DNA from: Protonemura montana
Lineage: Eukaryota; Arthropoda; Insecta; Plecoptera; Nemouridae
Assembly: GCA_947568835.1 (NCBI GenBank)
Contig: OX387606.1
Coordinates: 13,826,001-13,890,000 of the forward strand
Length of the DNA: 64,000 nucleotides
Direction: 5' to 3'
Shown here: positions 1 to 12,300 of the stretch, in pieces
Layout: every line of letters begins with the position of its first letter
Position numbering within the stretch: position 1 is the stretch's first letter
Notes under the pieces: generated by a model
Seen by the model: only the letters and a program-made list of their open reading frames with translations
What the model was told of the DNA's origin: nothing
The model's database searches: none
Made by a program: the position numbers and the translations under genes

Positions 1-77
1 GGATTTAAGCTGTCACCATTGAGTTACACCGCACTGTTGTTAACTGTGGTCTGTGACCATTGACGATTTACTTGCAG

Positions 78-1293
78 AAATTTGACGACGAGGACACAGT
101 TACCGCTAAAGCTGTTCAATTGTCAAAATGGATAGAAGAGGCTCAACATGTGGTTTTCCATACGGGAGCTGGAATTAGTACCTCTGCTGGTATCCCCGAT
201 TTTAGGTGAGCTGCGATGAAAACCGTACTAATTAAATGTTTTATAACAAAAAATGTACAAGTCTAACTTCCGTCCAATTTGATTGCAGAGGACCTAAAGG
301 TGTTTGGACTTTAGAGGAGAAAGGACTTAAACCAGAAATGAATATTTCATTTGACGATGCAGTTCCAACAGTAACACACATGGCGATTGCCAAACTGATC
401 GAGTCTAAAATTGCTCACTACGTTATTAGCCAAAACATCGATGGGCTGCACTTAAGATCAGGCTTGCCACGTAACAACCTTGCCGAGCTCCATGGCAACA
501 TGTATGTCGACCAGTGCAGTCAATGCGATCGCCAATTTGTACGAGGGACGGCTACAACAACGGTTGGCCAGAAGTGTGCAGGACAATCTTGCCCAGCAAT
601 GAAACGCAAGGGAACTTGCTGTCGGGGGAAATTACACGACACGATCCTAGACTGGGAGCATAGCTTACCAGAGAACGACCTAGAAATGTCAGATTATCAT
701 TCTAGGTATGGTAAATTTTTGTTTCTTTTCTAGTGATGGGTTAATTATAGAATACTTTCACATTTCTTGGTTTTTTTCCAAGTAGATACATGGATCTGAA
801 TGAAGTTTGTTGTTTCAGCATTGCAGATCTCAACATATGCCTCGGCACGACCCTGCAAATTATTCCTAGTGGAAATCTGCCGCTGAAATCTAAGAAGCAT
901 GGCGGCCGCCTTGTGATATGCAACCTGCAGCCCACAAAACACGACCGGAAAGCGGATCTCATTATAAACTCATACGTTGACAAGATAATGGTGAAAGTGA
1001 TGAAATTGCTGAACCTACCTATTTCCAACTATGTTTCAAGTGCAGATCCTACTAAACGAAAAGTTCTAGATGATCTATCTCTCATTGAGTGGACTATCAG
1101 CAGCAAGCAGTTAAAATTAATTAAAAACATGTACGAAATCAAGTGTCTGGAAGTGAAACAGAAGAAGAAAAGAGCTTTGCTACAAAAAGACAGTGACGAG
1201 GAGAAAAATTTGAAGATCGTTAAAGTAGAGTCAACTGAAAGCAAATGTGAAAAAAAAGATTTGGCCAAGATTGAAGAAATATCAGCACATTGA
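78..1293 (+). CDS. SIRT6: SIRT6-type NAD-dependent protein deacylase (5' partial)
   Basis: This is a class IV sirtuin that removes acyl groups from histone H3 lysines using NAD, acting on chromatin in the nucleus. Visible exons are 78-205, 289-705 and 819-1293, with GT-AG borders and matching phases (128, 417 and 475 nt). The first exon of the protein lies left of the window. Seen in order: the NAD-binding motif [15 protein letters not shown] across the first junction, QNIDGLH, the catalytic His in AELHGNM, a CxxC plus two further Cys of the zinc site, ILDW, the GTTLQI/GNLPL nucleotide-binding segment and [12 protein letters not shown] and NLQPTKHD are typical of SIRT6 rather than SIRT7. The last 50 or so residues are Lys/Glu-rich and nuclear-localisation-like. 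No catalytic residue is missing. SIRT6 is the best call; SIRT7 is much less likely. Confidence 0.95.
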
Positions 1294-1394
1294 TCTGAGC
1301 ATTGTTCTGCCCAGGAATTTCTAGTGCATACATTTTAAAACTAATTCTATAGAAATACTATTTATATTGTATAATATATGATTGTCGGATCTCA

Positions 1395-1400
1395 AATAAA
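1395..1400 (+). terminator. Polyadenylation signal AATAAA for SIRT6
   Basis: A canonical AATAAA lies about 100 bp after the SIRT6 stop codon, on the same strand. It is a plausible end of the transcript. Cleavage was not observed. Confidence 0.55.
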
Positions 1401-3287
1401 TGGACAAACCAGATGACTTGTGGAAGAACAAGATTTATGGTATATTTGTCCCTGTTTGTTGTTGGAATTTTTGGGGAAAAATTTATTCTTTTGGTCTCAG
1501 CAGTACTCAAAATTATTGTGGCTTTACTACGGCTTTTTCTAGCAAAATTTTGCTGACTTTCACTGCCTGTGATTGTTTTTACCATGACAGTTAATTTAAC
1601 TGCCACTTTATCTAGCAGTTAATAAAATTGTAATACTGGGCTTTGGGTCATTAACTTCTAATTTTTTAACGACATGTCAAAAATTAGGCAATTTTGCCGA
1701 AGTTGTCCTATGCATCAAAATTTGCATACTAGTGTAGTGTTGCTAACAAAACAATTAGATAGCAATGAAAAAGTGTGTGATTCCTTGTCAGCTCATATGA
1801 TTGTGGGATTTCTGGGAATGTCTGCTGGCTCTACTTCTCATCCACCTTTTTAATATTGTAGATCTGCTCAAGTACATCTGTAATAAGTTACACGAGTAAC
1901 GAGTTGCAACAGTGCTTTCCAGAGCCAAGTAACATATAGCAAGACAACATACCAAGCTTATGGATTAGTCACCTATCCCAAACCAGGTCCTGTGTTCAAA
2001 GCGGTTTTAATGGTCGTATTCCAAAGCAACCACACAGAGCCAACAACATCTTTCAAAGATAGACGTTGCCAAGAATATTTCACAAAAATTATGCTTGGCT
2101 GATTCTAATTTTCTATTCATTTAGAGACCAACAATTGTCAACGTAACAGGCTTTTTAAACATGATTAACATTCTGAAAATTAATTTATACCTCAATTGAT
2201 GTGTTAACAGCGGCGTTGTACCCAGATGCAATGTATAAGGGGACATAAAACCCTCTCAAAATGTACTGCTTTCCTCTCTGTCTACCAGTGTAACACAAAT
2301 GCACAGGTTGCGGGCTGTTTTGGTTGATAGTATGCACGCCGAGCTGGATTAGCGAGTTTTTCAAAGATCTTATCGCCGACCAAGAATAAAATGTGTGGTT
2401 TTTGCAATTTCGATATTTTTTATGAAGCCAGTCGATTGGTCTCGTTACACAGGTAACCCTTGATATTCGTATACAACTGAGGGATGAAAAATGGACTGTA
2501 CAGAGACAATCAAAGTTCGCCTCAGCTGTCGACAAACTGCTCAGCTGGCCGAGCTCATTTCGTTATTACTTCAGAAATACATTCATTGACAACAAGTCTC
2601 ATCTCTAGGACTAGGTTCAAGTTACATGCAGGTATTGCTTTTGTGGGTCAAATATAAATGCCGAAGTTTAATCTAACCCACTATCACCAGGTAACTGAAT
2701 TTCGTACCACAGACCAATCCCAACATTTCACGTGCTTTCTGCCATTTAATTCTTTTCTATCTCGATCCTAAGCCATGTTTTTAGTGGTTTACGTAAAAAA
2801 AGAAAACAATGCTAAGGGCAACGGAAATAATTCCAGGGAATAGTCCTTGCCTCAGAATGACTTGCTGCCTAACTATCGTCATAACTTCCAAAGAAGGGCT
2901 CAAATCCGTAATTCTGTTTCACTTCCAAAAGTGAAATTCTGTTTCACTTCATTCCCTAGAATAGTTTTTGTAGAATTTATATTCTGCAAATTCATTTCAA
3001 TTTCAATTCAGATTTCATAAAAAAACTGGATATTTTTGTGTTGATTCTTATACATAGAGTTTGTCTACAACGCCCTGAAAGATTTGCTGCAGCCCTTAGT
3101 TATAAAAATTACGTCGTTTAGACTTAATTGGTTTAGACCTATGAAGTTTTGAAATTTTTTGCGCCAACGAGAAAAATCGAAAAGACTACACATCCCCAAA
3201 CCAATATTCACCGCTTTGCAATTGCGACAGGATTGGAAAGTACAGCGGGCAAAGAAAGTACTGGTGCCGTGTTGACATTTTACATAT
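1401..3287. other. Intergenic spacer between the 3' ends of SIRT6 and RPS15
   Basis: This is a convergent spacer of about 1.9 kb, AT-rich. The only sizeable open frame is a 116-codon one on the minus strand (2185-2535), with no splice context or recognised motif. Around 2915-2955 there is a short direct repeat of attctgtttcactt and an inverted repeat TTTCACTT/AAGTGAAA. I see no gene here. Confidence 0.5.
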
Positions 3288-3293
3288 TTTAAT
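3288..3293 (-). terminator. Variant polyadenylation signal ATTAAA for RPS15
   Basis: ATTAAA on the minus strand lies about 27 nt after the RPS15 stop codon. It is the nearest poly(A)-like hexamer. A very short 3' UTR is normal for ribosomal protein genes. Confidence 0.4.
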
Positions 3294-3319
3294 GAATATT
3301 TGTAAACATGACAAATGTT

Positions 3320-4277
<958 letters not shown>

Positions 4278-5195
4278 GTTTACGAGTGATCTGAAGACTT
4301 GTGATAGTACTAGATGACACCATGAGCTTCCGGCGCTAGTGTCACTGATCAAATTTAACGCACCATATTTGAATGAGAGTTATATTTCTTGACAATCCAA
4401 CAGGGGTAGTAATTTGTAACAGTAACACTACCAATAATAATGCTTCGTTATAAATATTTATGCCCAGTTTTAAAAAATTCCGTACATATTTAATACATTT
4501 ATATGGTTAATATTATTGCTGGGGAGCAGGAATAGCACCAACCAGAGATAGTTAATACCAAAGACTGTTAATACATTAATCTTTCTTAATTCTCTGTTAC
4601 TTCACATTCTGAACCCATTATTAAAGACAGAGGAAGCTCATTTGTCTTGACGAATTAAACTCGTCCTCTGTTATTTTGCTGTGTTTAATGATGCACAGTT
4701 GTGATGCACAACCCCTGTAACACTCATTTTGCAATGGCATCGCATTGAAGAATGACCAGGTAATAACAAGACTAGAAGGGAGAAGGAAAAACCTGGTAAC
4801 AACGTGAAGCCTACTCAAGTCAAAGCGCCAAAAGACCCGACTTTATGCCCGTTTCGAAGGAGGTATACATAAATTAATGCTAATGCAGCTTTTAGTGATC
4901 TCGTGAGAAAAAGTGAATACATTTTGACAAGACAAAAAGTGGAGGCAAAAAATAAATGCAATACAATTTTTTTTTAATCTTTCTTCAATTACTACCTAGA
5001 TAGGTTTGATTTAATTTTTATCGTTAATTTTTATCATTATATAGCACAAATCTATTATATTGGTCAGTGGCACAAAATAAAATCACGTTTTGATGATGCG
5101 CAATGTCTCTTTATATCTGGAAACCAATCTACAGACCAATACTAAAGTACACAACTCTACTACGCACAACACAAATGAACCAAACCAAAAAATTC
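4278..5195. other. Spacer upstream of RPS15 and downstream of UBL7
   Basis: About 0.9 kb of AT-rich DNA containing the presumed RPS15 promoter next to 4278 and the UBL7 3' UTR next to 5195. A pyrimidine run (CTTC, minus strand) about 20 nt before the RPS15 ATG could be a weak 5'-TOP start, but it is not a clean C plus polypyrimidine tract. I see no gene. Confidence 0.4.
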
Positions 5196-7234
5196 CTATT
5201 CAGCATCAGGCAAGAAAGTGCCACTAAATACAAGATCAATCGCTGCCTGCAAATCTCCGCCCGTTGCCCGAAGAGCTTGTAGGTTCAACGCGTTGTCCGT
5301 CAGACCCAACTCCCTCATCTGCAAAACTTGGCGGTTCAGCCGCCTCTCCATTTCGCTGGCATTCGAAGCAGGAGTGGTGCTGCTGGGAGCAGCCGGGGAG
5401 TTGGACGTCGAGTTGGCAATAGCCTGCTGCATTGCGTGACTGAACATTTCAGAAGTGATGATGTTCGAAGGCGCGCTCGTTGCATTTGAACTCGACGGCT
5501 GGGAAGCTGACGACGGAAACAGGCCGGCGGCAGAAGCTAGAGCGTTGGCAAGCTGGGCAGCAGTGATGGATGCATGGGACTGAGTACGGAACAAACCATC
5601 GCCTCGTGGCTGCTCAGAATTAAAAAAAAGTGTCAAATTATACTTAAAATAAATAAACAAATAGGAGGGAGAACGAAATTTACGTCTTTCAGTGTATGGA
5701 TAATCCTGAGATTCATAAGATTTCTTAGGATTTCATACTATTATTTGCATTAAATCAACCAAAGAGAATTTATATAATAAACATGAAAAAAAAATCCATA
5801 CCCGAGAAGTTTCCATTTCGTCATCATCCTCACTCAATGCTTCCAATGAGTATGAATAGCCAGATGTGGATGGCTGATTGGTTGGATTTCCAGATGCAGC
5901 TTCCTCATGAACAGCTACAGCTATTTGATTGGCAGCTTCTACCAGAGCAGGATGAAGTTCTGCAATTCTCCTCACAGTATCTGCATTCTCCATGTGAACC
6001 AACAGCTCTGGATCTTGTAGGATGGCAATGGCAACAGGATCATCGCTGAGACCAGGTGTGGCCATAATTATGTTTTCCAGGACCTCTGGACGACTCAGAC
6101 GCTGAAATTATATTTACTTATAATTTTGTAGTTAAAAGGTTTATTTAGATTCCCCATTCAATCATTCTGAACTTCAGTACAAGCATGGAATTTGGAAGAG
6201 AAGCCAATCGATAATGGAAGACAGAGCGCTCGTTGCCGCCTGTAGTTGAGACGGAAATCTTGGAGTCAGCAGCGCTAGTTTGTTTATTCGTTTATTTTGC
6301 TCGTTATCACAATTGTACATAGAGTTTACAGGATTTGAGCTCGTCAATAATTACTGGTGGCTCACTAGATGCCCAGACATGGTTTCCCTTCCTGCTGCCG
6401 GCTAAAAATGGGTAATTTTAATCGACCCCAGGGATTTTTCGTTAGTTACTGGTAGTGGCTGCTCGATTACTGGGAGATTTCGTCTCAACTACAGCACACA
6501 ATATCCCATGGGCAATCAGCTTCTACCCTACCGTTATTACAAATGTATTCCAAATTCTCTATGGCAACACAGACAATAATTTGGAAGGGTAGGTTGTACG
6601 TACATGCAGTGCACTTCGATAACGAGGATGGCGAGTGAATGTGCGAAATGCAAGAACAAGCTCCTGAATGTCTACTTCACTCATTGTCTTTGCGGGTGTG
6701 GGCATTGCTGAAAAGAAAGTGAAAGCAAATTTTAGGTTTTGAAGATTGAAGTCACAGAATAAATTTAATTTGAAAACAGCAGTTAAGTTCAAACCTTTTT
6801 CCTTTTTCTTTAAAACATGAACCATGACTCCTGCTTTGAGTCCATATGAGTTGAGGGGAGCATCATCATCAAGCAGATTCCCACAATACACCAGTTCTGA
6901 AATAAAGCAGCCTTAATTAAAAACAGAAAAAAACCGAATGGTAATAACATAATAATGACATGACTGTACCTAATGATCAATGAGAAATAGTCACAACACT
7001 TAAAGTTTACAAGCCGAACACAAGGTGTCGAGCATTGACTTGTAAACTAGAGCTGTAGACATTAAAATATTAATTTGTGAAGATTTTACCTAGTAGTGGG
7101 GCTGGAATATTGGTAGTTTTTGATGCCTCCAATCTTAAAACTTCCGATTTATCATCCAGGTTAATGCCATCAATTTTTACTCGCTGAAAAGAATTTGCAG
7201 TCAACCGAATGCCTAGCACTAAATGTGTGGTCAT
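5196..7234 (-). CDS. UBL7: Ubiquitin-like protein 7 (UBL plus UBA domains)
   Basis: This is a UBL-UBA adaptor protein; the family is linked to ubiquitin binding and innate signalling in mammals, with no known enzymatic activity. Minus-strand exons are 7090-7234, 6795-6896, 6604-6707, 5802-6101 and 5196-5609 (or 5612), totalling about 354 aa, slightly shorter than the roughly 380 aa of vertebrates. The N-terminal 95 residues form the UBL domain (from MTTHLVLGIRL to VMVHVLKK). The middle holds two short helical blocks and an acidic serine-rich linker (EALSEDDDEME). A Ser/Ala/Pro-rich stretch follows, then a C-terminal UBA of about 45 residues (LQALRATGGDLQAAIDLVF). The start is in frame with exon 1 without an intron. 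The last acceptor is a tandem GAG/CAG, so one glutamine may be included or skipped. Confidence 0.9.
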
Positions 7235-7627
7235 CTTAAAAATTTTTGGTCGACACTTAGCAACAAGGATGAATAAAAAAGAACTTCACTTCTGCAGCGA
7301 ATAAACAGAATACTTTTGTTGAGGATCTAAACGAAGGTCTTATTCAAGTCTTATTTGATCTTATTATAACCAACGTGCTGATACGAGTGACAGTGACAGT
7401 TCAATGACATTACAATACGAAGCTTACTTGTTTTCCCGCCAGTAGCGTCGGAAAACAAAATAATTTTTAAATCAAAGTTCAAATGAAAAAATTAGCAACA
7501 AGACCGAAGAAACGATGGCAAGCTAAAACGGTCGTAAGCAAACAACGAGCATGAGGCATAGGGTTAATATAACTAAATTTAAGTAATTTATTGGAGGTCA
7601 GCCACTTTCAGCCACTTCAGATATTCA
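7235..7627. promoter_or_regulatory. Divergent upstream region shared by UBL7 (-) and the gene at 7628 (+)
   Basis: Only 393 bp separate the two start codons, which point away from each other. Both promoters and 5' UTRs must fit here, so it is a candidate bidirectional promoter. I see no obvious TATA box. The geometry is certain; shared regulation is an inference. Confidence 0.5.
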
Positions 7628-8894
7628 ATGGATAACGAAAAGGAATGTTATAGGGTTATTAACATTGATCCAAGCACAATTCAAGTTGCTGCAACGGCCA
7701 AACGAAACTTAGATGGATCATTACACCTAAATGGTGCCGTGCACAACTATACTCCAGGAAATGCAGTACCGATTAATGAATTTACACAACGAATGACTAC
7801 AAACATTCTAAAGCAGCCTCATCACAAACTTCCACTAAAGATGTTGCTTTCGGAAACAGCTCGACGAGGAGGTGATCCCATTAATGCGTCACTCCCAGTT
7901 CCAACCCGTCATTTTAAGCCAGTAGAAGATTTGTTCCAAGTACCACCAGGAATGAATGGGAAGAAGAGCAGACTTGAATATCTTACTGATCCAAGACTTT
8001 TAACCAAGAAACGACATCAACCAAAGAGAGTTGCCAAGCATTTTCAGTATACAAATCCTTTTAATTCTTCAGGCAGCTTGTTTGGGTCTTCATATACTAC
8101 CCTAGAGGAAAATCCTTTGCCAACACATGAAGCTTTAAGCTTTGTTAAAGTACCGAATGGTCCTTCTCAGGTCGTCTGCAATCGGCCAAATAATATTTTA
8201 ATTTGCCCTTTAAAGGAACTGACAGCAAGTCAACCAACCATAAGCAAAAAAAACAATCCATGCAGTACCCCTCACACAATGGCAAAATTTCAGAATCTTT
8301 ATGGATCTAGTTTCAACCACCAAAGCAATATAGAAATTCCTCGACCTACCAAAACTCCAATAGGAACACATTTCAACATCGCAGATGTTGCTGAACCAAT
8401 ATCTGAGATGCATGCTTGGTGTAGGGAGAAGTCATTTGATACCACTCCAGACAATCTCAGCCCGGTTCCACAGTCTCCTTACTATACAAACATGAAGGTA
8501 TGACTCTCGGAGTTTAAACGAACTTGTGCAAACACCGATCGATGCTGAAGTATACAAGGAAAATATGCAACCACCTCTCTACTCATCGAAAAATTTTATC
8601 GAGACTGTCAGAGAAAACAGGCTCCAGGATTACGATGAGGGTAACGGTGGACAAGCACTGTTGGCCAAGTACCCACATACTCGGAGGGGTTACACAAATA
8701 GAGTGCTTGTGAATTGTACAAGTGGTTTTGGATCTGGGAATGAAATACTAAAGCAGCCCAATGATCAAGCCTGTAACTTACTGGAAGCACATCAGGCATA
8801 CCATGCTGGCGGAGATGGGGAACAAAACAGATCAGCAGATATCGGCTTCACAGTGAGAGAAACAGAATACAGTTTTTCAATTGATTCACAATAA
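7628..8894 (+). CDS. Unrecognised single-exon gene with a +1 frame break
   Basis: I do not recognise this protein. Reading frame one runs 7628-8503 (291 codons) and ends at TGA. From about 8499 another frame one base ahead stays open to TAA at 8892-8894. Both halves share the same Pro/Ser/Asn-rich, low-hydrophobicity composition, and the second frame is already open immediately after the break (YDSRSLNELVQT). Together they give about 421 aa. There are no membrane segments or signal peptide. Basic clusters (KKRHQPKRVAKHFQY) lie in the middle. An intron at the break is unlikely: the only GT (8498) has no pyrimidine-rich acceptor within reach. The options are a 1-base assembly error, a real frameshift mutation, or programmed +1 frameshifting at the GTA TGA C site. 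The gene is divergent from UBL7 and intronless, unlike its neighbours. Confidence 0.65.
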
Positions 8895-8895
8895 A
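8890..8895 (+). terminator. AATAAA overlapping the stop codon of the gene at 7628
   Basis: The AATAAA hexamer overlaps the TAA at 8892-8894, and a second AATAAA-like motif follows about 15 nt later. This would give a very short 3' UTR. Confidence 0.45.
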
Positions 8896-9362
8896 GCACA
8901 AAATAAAAAGGTTTACAAAGACAGTTACAAAAAAAAGAACCCATAGAGGCAAGTGGCAAGATTTAGTTGTTAATTTATTTTGTGAAATAAAGATATAATA
9001 ATATAATTTAAAATATGGCATAATGCTAATTAATGCACTTACTAAGTACTTATAAACTACATGTTTAATATAATACATTACCAAAGTTTCAACTGAAAAA
9101 CTTTGCTACCCTTAAGACCTGATCTTATCCTTACGTCCTTATGATTGTTAAATTGATATTGCCGTAATCCAGTGTTCACATAACAAAATTCGTGAAATGG
9201 GAGCAGCTGACATTACACAATAGTTTTCTCTGGTCCTTAAGAGATGCTTAAAATGATATCAGATCATGTTTTAAATGCCAAGTGTGTAGCGTCCACCAAG
9301 CAGGATGGACGGTGACCAGAAAGCCAGATGATAACACAGGCGATGTTTCAATGCAAGTGTTG
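8896..9362. other. Convergent 3' spacer between the unknown gene and the SV2-like gene
   Basis: This spacer is AT-rich. On the minus strand an AATAAA (8974-8979) could serve the SV2-like transcript, so the two 3' UTRs may nearly meet or overlap. I see no coding region. Confidence 0.45.
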
Positions 9363-12300
9363 TCAGGAAAGTGGCTCGCGCGTTGTGTTTGGCAAGAACA
9401 AGCAGAGCAAGCCGCCTCCTGAAGGAATGATAAAAATATTGATCAATTGATCCATCAAGAAAAAGATTATACTGTACAAAACAATGCTCTTAAATAAAAT
9501 GTGTGTGGTACAAACCTATGAGAAGAGCAGCTACAATAAAAGTAGGCGCAGGACAATACAGATCAAGCAGTGTAGCTATTACAATGTTTCCAATTATGCC
9601 TCCCAAACGAGCTGCAACCATTGATATTGCTACTCCAGTGGCTCTGTAATCAAAGAGTGTAAATTGCGTGTAATTTTGAAATATATTGACGAAATAAAAT
9701 TGAAATAAATCTTTTATGAACTACTGTTTTTGCTTACCGCAAATTTGTGGGAAATATCTCGGTGATGAGGCAGTCAAGGGCAGCATTTCCGCAGCTAATC
9801 ATGCTGCTGAACACAGCTGACACAATCAGATTGTGTTTGGAATTGTAGACAAAGTACATTCCAATGGCGCAGAGGCCAGATGTGAACGTGCTGAATACTG
9901 TATGACAAGAACATTTATGAGAATAGTATTGTTACATTCAGAGATATCATCTTGTTCCCGGCACAAAAATGTGTGTGTTGGTCATTTCTTAGCCTATTGT
10001 GTTTAGGCGGATGTACCCAACCCATTGATTAGACCTAGGCAACGAAATCCAATGCAATTAATGTAAATAGGCAAGTCACATGAAGCCATGTTATTGTCGC
10101 TGCAACGGCCGTGCATATCGGCTAAGATTACTCTTATTTAAACTCTTGCTAGCAATTAATAAATACATCGGTTATCATTACCAAGGAAGAACTTCCTGCC
10201 CAAAGAGTCCATTCCAAGCACTGCAAGAATGTTGCTGGGAATCGCTGCTGCAACCGTGATTAGAGACTCCATGAAAACGGTGCTCTCGATTTTATCGCTG
10301 CAGAGGTCTGCGTGTGACTGTGAACCATGGTTGATAACGTAGGTAGTCACTTGGCACACCGACGCTTCTTGGCCAGGGTTCATGCGATTGAATTCGTCGA
10401 ACCGGTGGAACAGTTCCGGGAACCACATCATTAAGCCGTAGTATCTGCGGCAAAAACAATGTCAATTGTATGAGCTCCTAGGGGGGTGGGGGAGGTTGTG
10501 TAGATATAAAATGAGCTGTCGTGCGTTAAATTTTCCAGTTAAAACCAGATATCAAACATAGGAAGCAAAAAGTTATCACACGGCAACTTTTTCGAAAATT
10601 TGCACATAATTGCCCTCCTGTGTGGTTTAAAGCATCGTTCATTTTTTTTTTGTATTTATTGATAAACATGCTAAGTTCTTTGCATTGGGGTGGAGAAAAT
10701 GTAATGTTGCTTGCACTGGTAATTGACTGGTAATAAGGGATGCTAAATTACCAGTTTTCTTGGGTGTTCAATAAAGACAACTATATAAGTTATAAACTCA
10801 CCCTATATGGAAGGTAAAGTTAATAGTTATAGAAATCAGAGTGAATCTCAAGATCGGGGAAACAAAAAGTTCTTTGCTGTTGGCCAGAATGTCGATGACC
10901 ATGTTCCGGAATCGATGAGTTACTTCAATTTCGCCTTTCTTATTTAATTTTGTAGTGATGGTATCCACTCGAGTGAAGTCAACGTAAAGCTCTTTGACCT
11001 AAAACATGCCCAATAGAAGATGTGAATACTGGCTTGAATGTAATTAAATATATTTTTGTAGTTTATAAGAAATTATGCATACTGGATATGTACTCATTTC
11101 TTGCCCTGTATTCGTGTGATATATCTGTTTGAAAACTTCGAGTGCCTCAGCATTCTTTCCTTTCATGATTAGAAACTTTGGACTTTCTGGAAGCACCAGC
11201 AGCCAGACAGCGACAATAAAGCTGGGTACGGAGCAGATCAGCAGGAATATCCTCCAAGAGTTGTAGAGGAATGTGGGTGAAAAGTATCCGATCTGAGCAG
11301 GGATTATCAGCCAGGCGAGGCAAGCCACAAAAAGATTCCCCAGCGTCCAAAAAGCAGCCATGAAGCTCAACATTGAGCCTCGTTTTGACTTTGGTTGGAA
11401 TTCAGCAAAATATGACCAAATCACAGGTCCACTTCCTCCTAAGCTGTTGACATAACAATTTAACTGTAATTGCATTATTTTGTAGGAATAGATTTTTTTT
11501 TCTCTAAAATACAAAATACGTCACATATTTAATCTCATTTTAATTTCAACTTACGCTGCTCCGTTGAGAAACCGAAAGACCATGAACAACTCATACGACT
11601 GGCTAAAACTGGAGGCCACTATGCAGACACCATTCATGATCGATATCGCTATCAGCACTTTCTTCCTGCCTATGGAGTCTGCGACAGATCCCCAAACGTA
11701 CGCCCCGGCCATCATACCGATGAAGATGATGCTGTTGAGCCATCCCTTGGTCTGGGTATTGAGGTGGAGATCACACTGGGCTGAAGGGAGAATGAACGAC
11801 ATCGAGATCACGTCCATCTCCTCGCTTGTGCTCACTAAGCCGCATACTGCCAGCAAAATGTAGTGAAACTTGCCGTAACCTGCCAAATAAAACAATGATT
11901 TTGTGAGTACCAGGTGAAATTATTTTTTACTTGCAGGAACAAGGAAATGTTAATTATTCTGATAACTAATCTTTTTCTTCTTTTCTTAATGTGTGTGAAT
12001 TTTGGAAGTTTTTAGTTTTCTCACATTTAAATAATTCACATTTTCACTGTTCGAGATTTGCAGAAAAGGGTTCTAGCACGTCAGGTGATTGCCAATCCAA
12101 TTTCAAAAGCAAGACTAATTTGGGTCTAGAGAAGAAACGAATGGAGGCGAACTGTTGTGGGGCACCAGTACGGAATTTCGTGTCGGGCACCCTAGAAATT
12201 GTAGTCCCCTTAAGCCCCTTACAGTCAAACATTGTGTAAGAAACGTACCTATAAACAAAATTGAAATTGAATAACAAGTGTCCACAGTAACTTAGCAAAT

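Noticed and set aside
8498..8550. A short intron to explain the frame break at 8498
   Set aside because: The only acceptor-like AG sites nearby lack a pyrimidine tract, the intron would be about 50 nt or less, and the frame reached is not the long open one.
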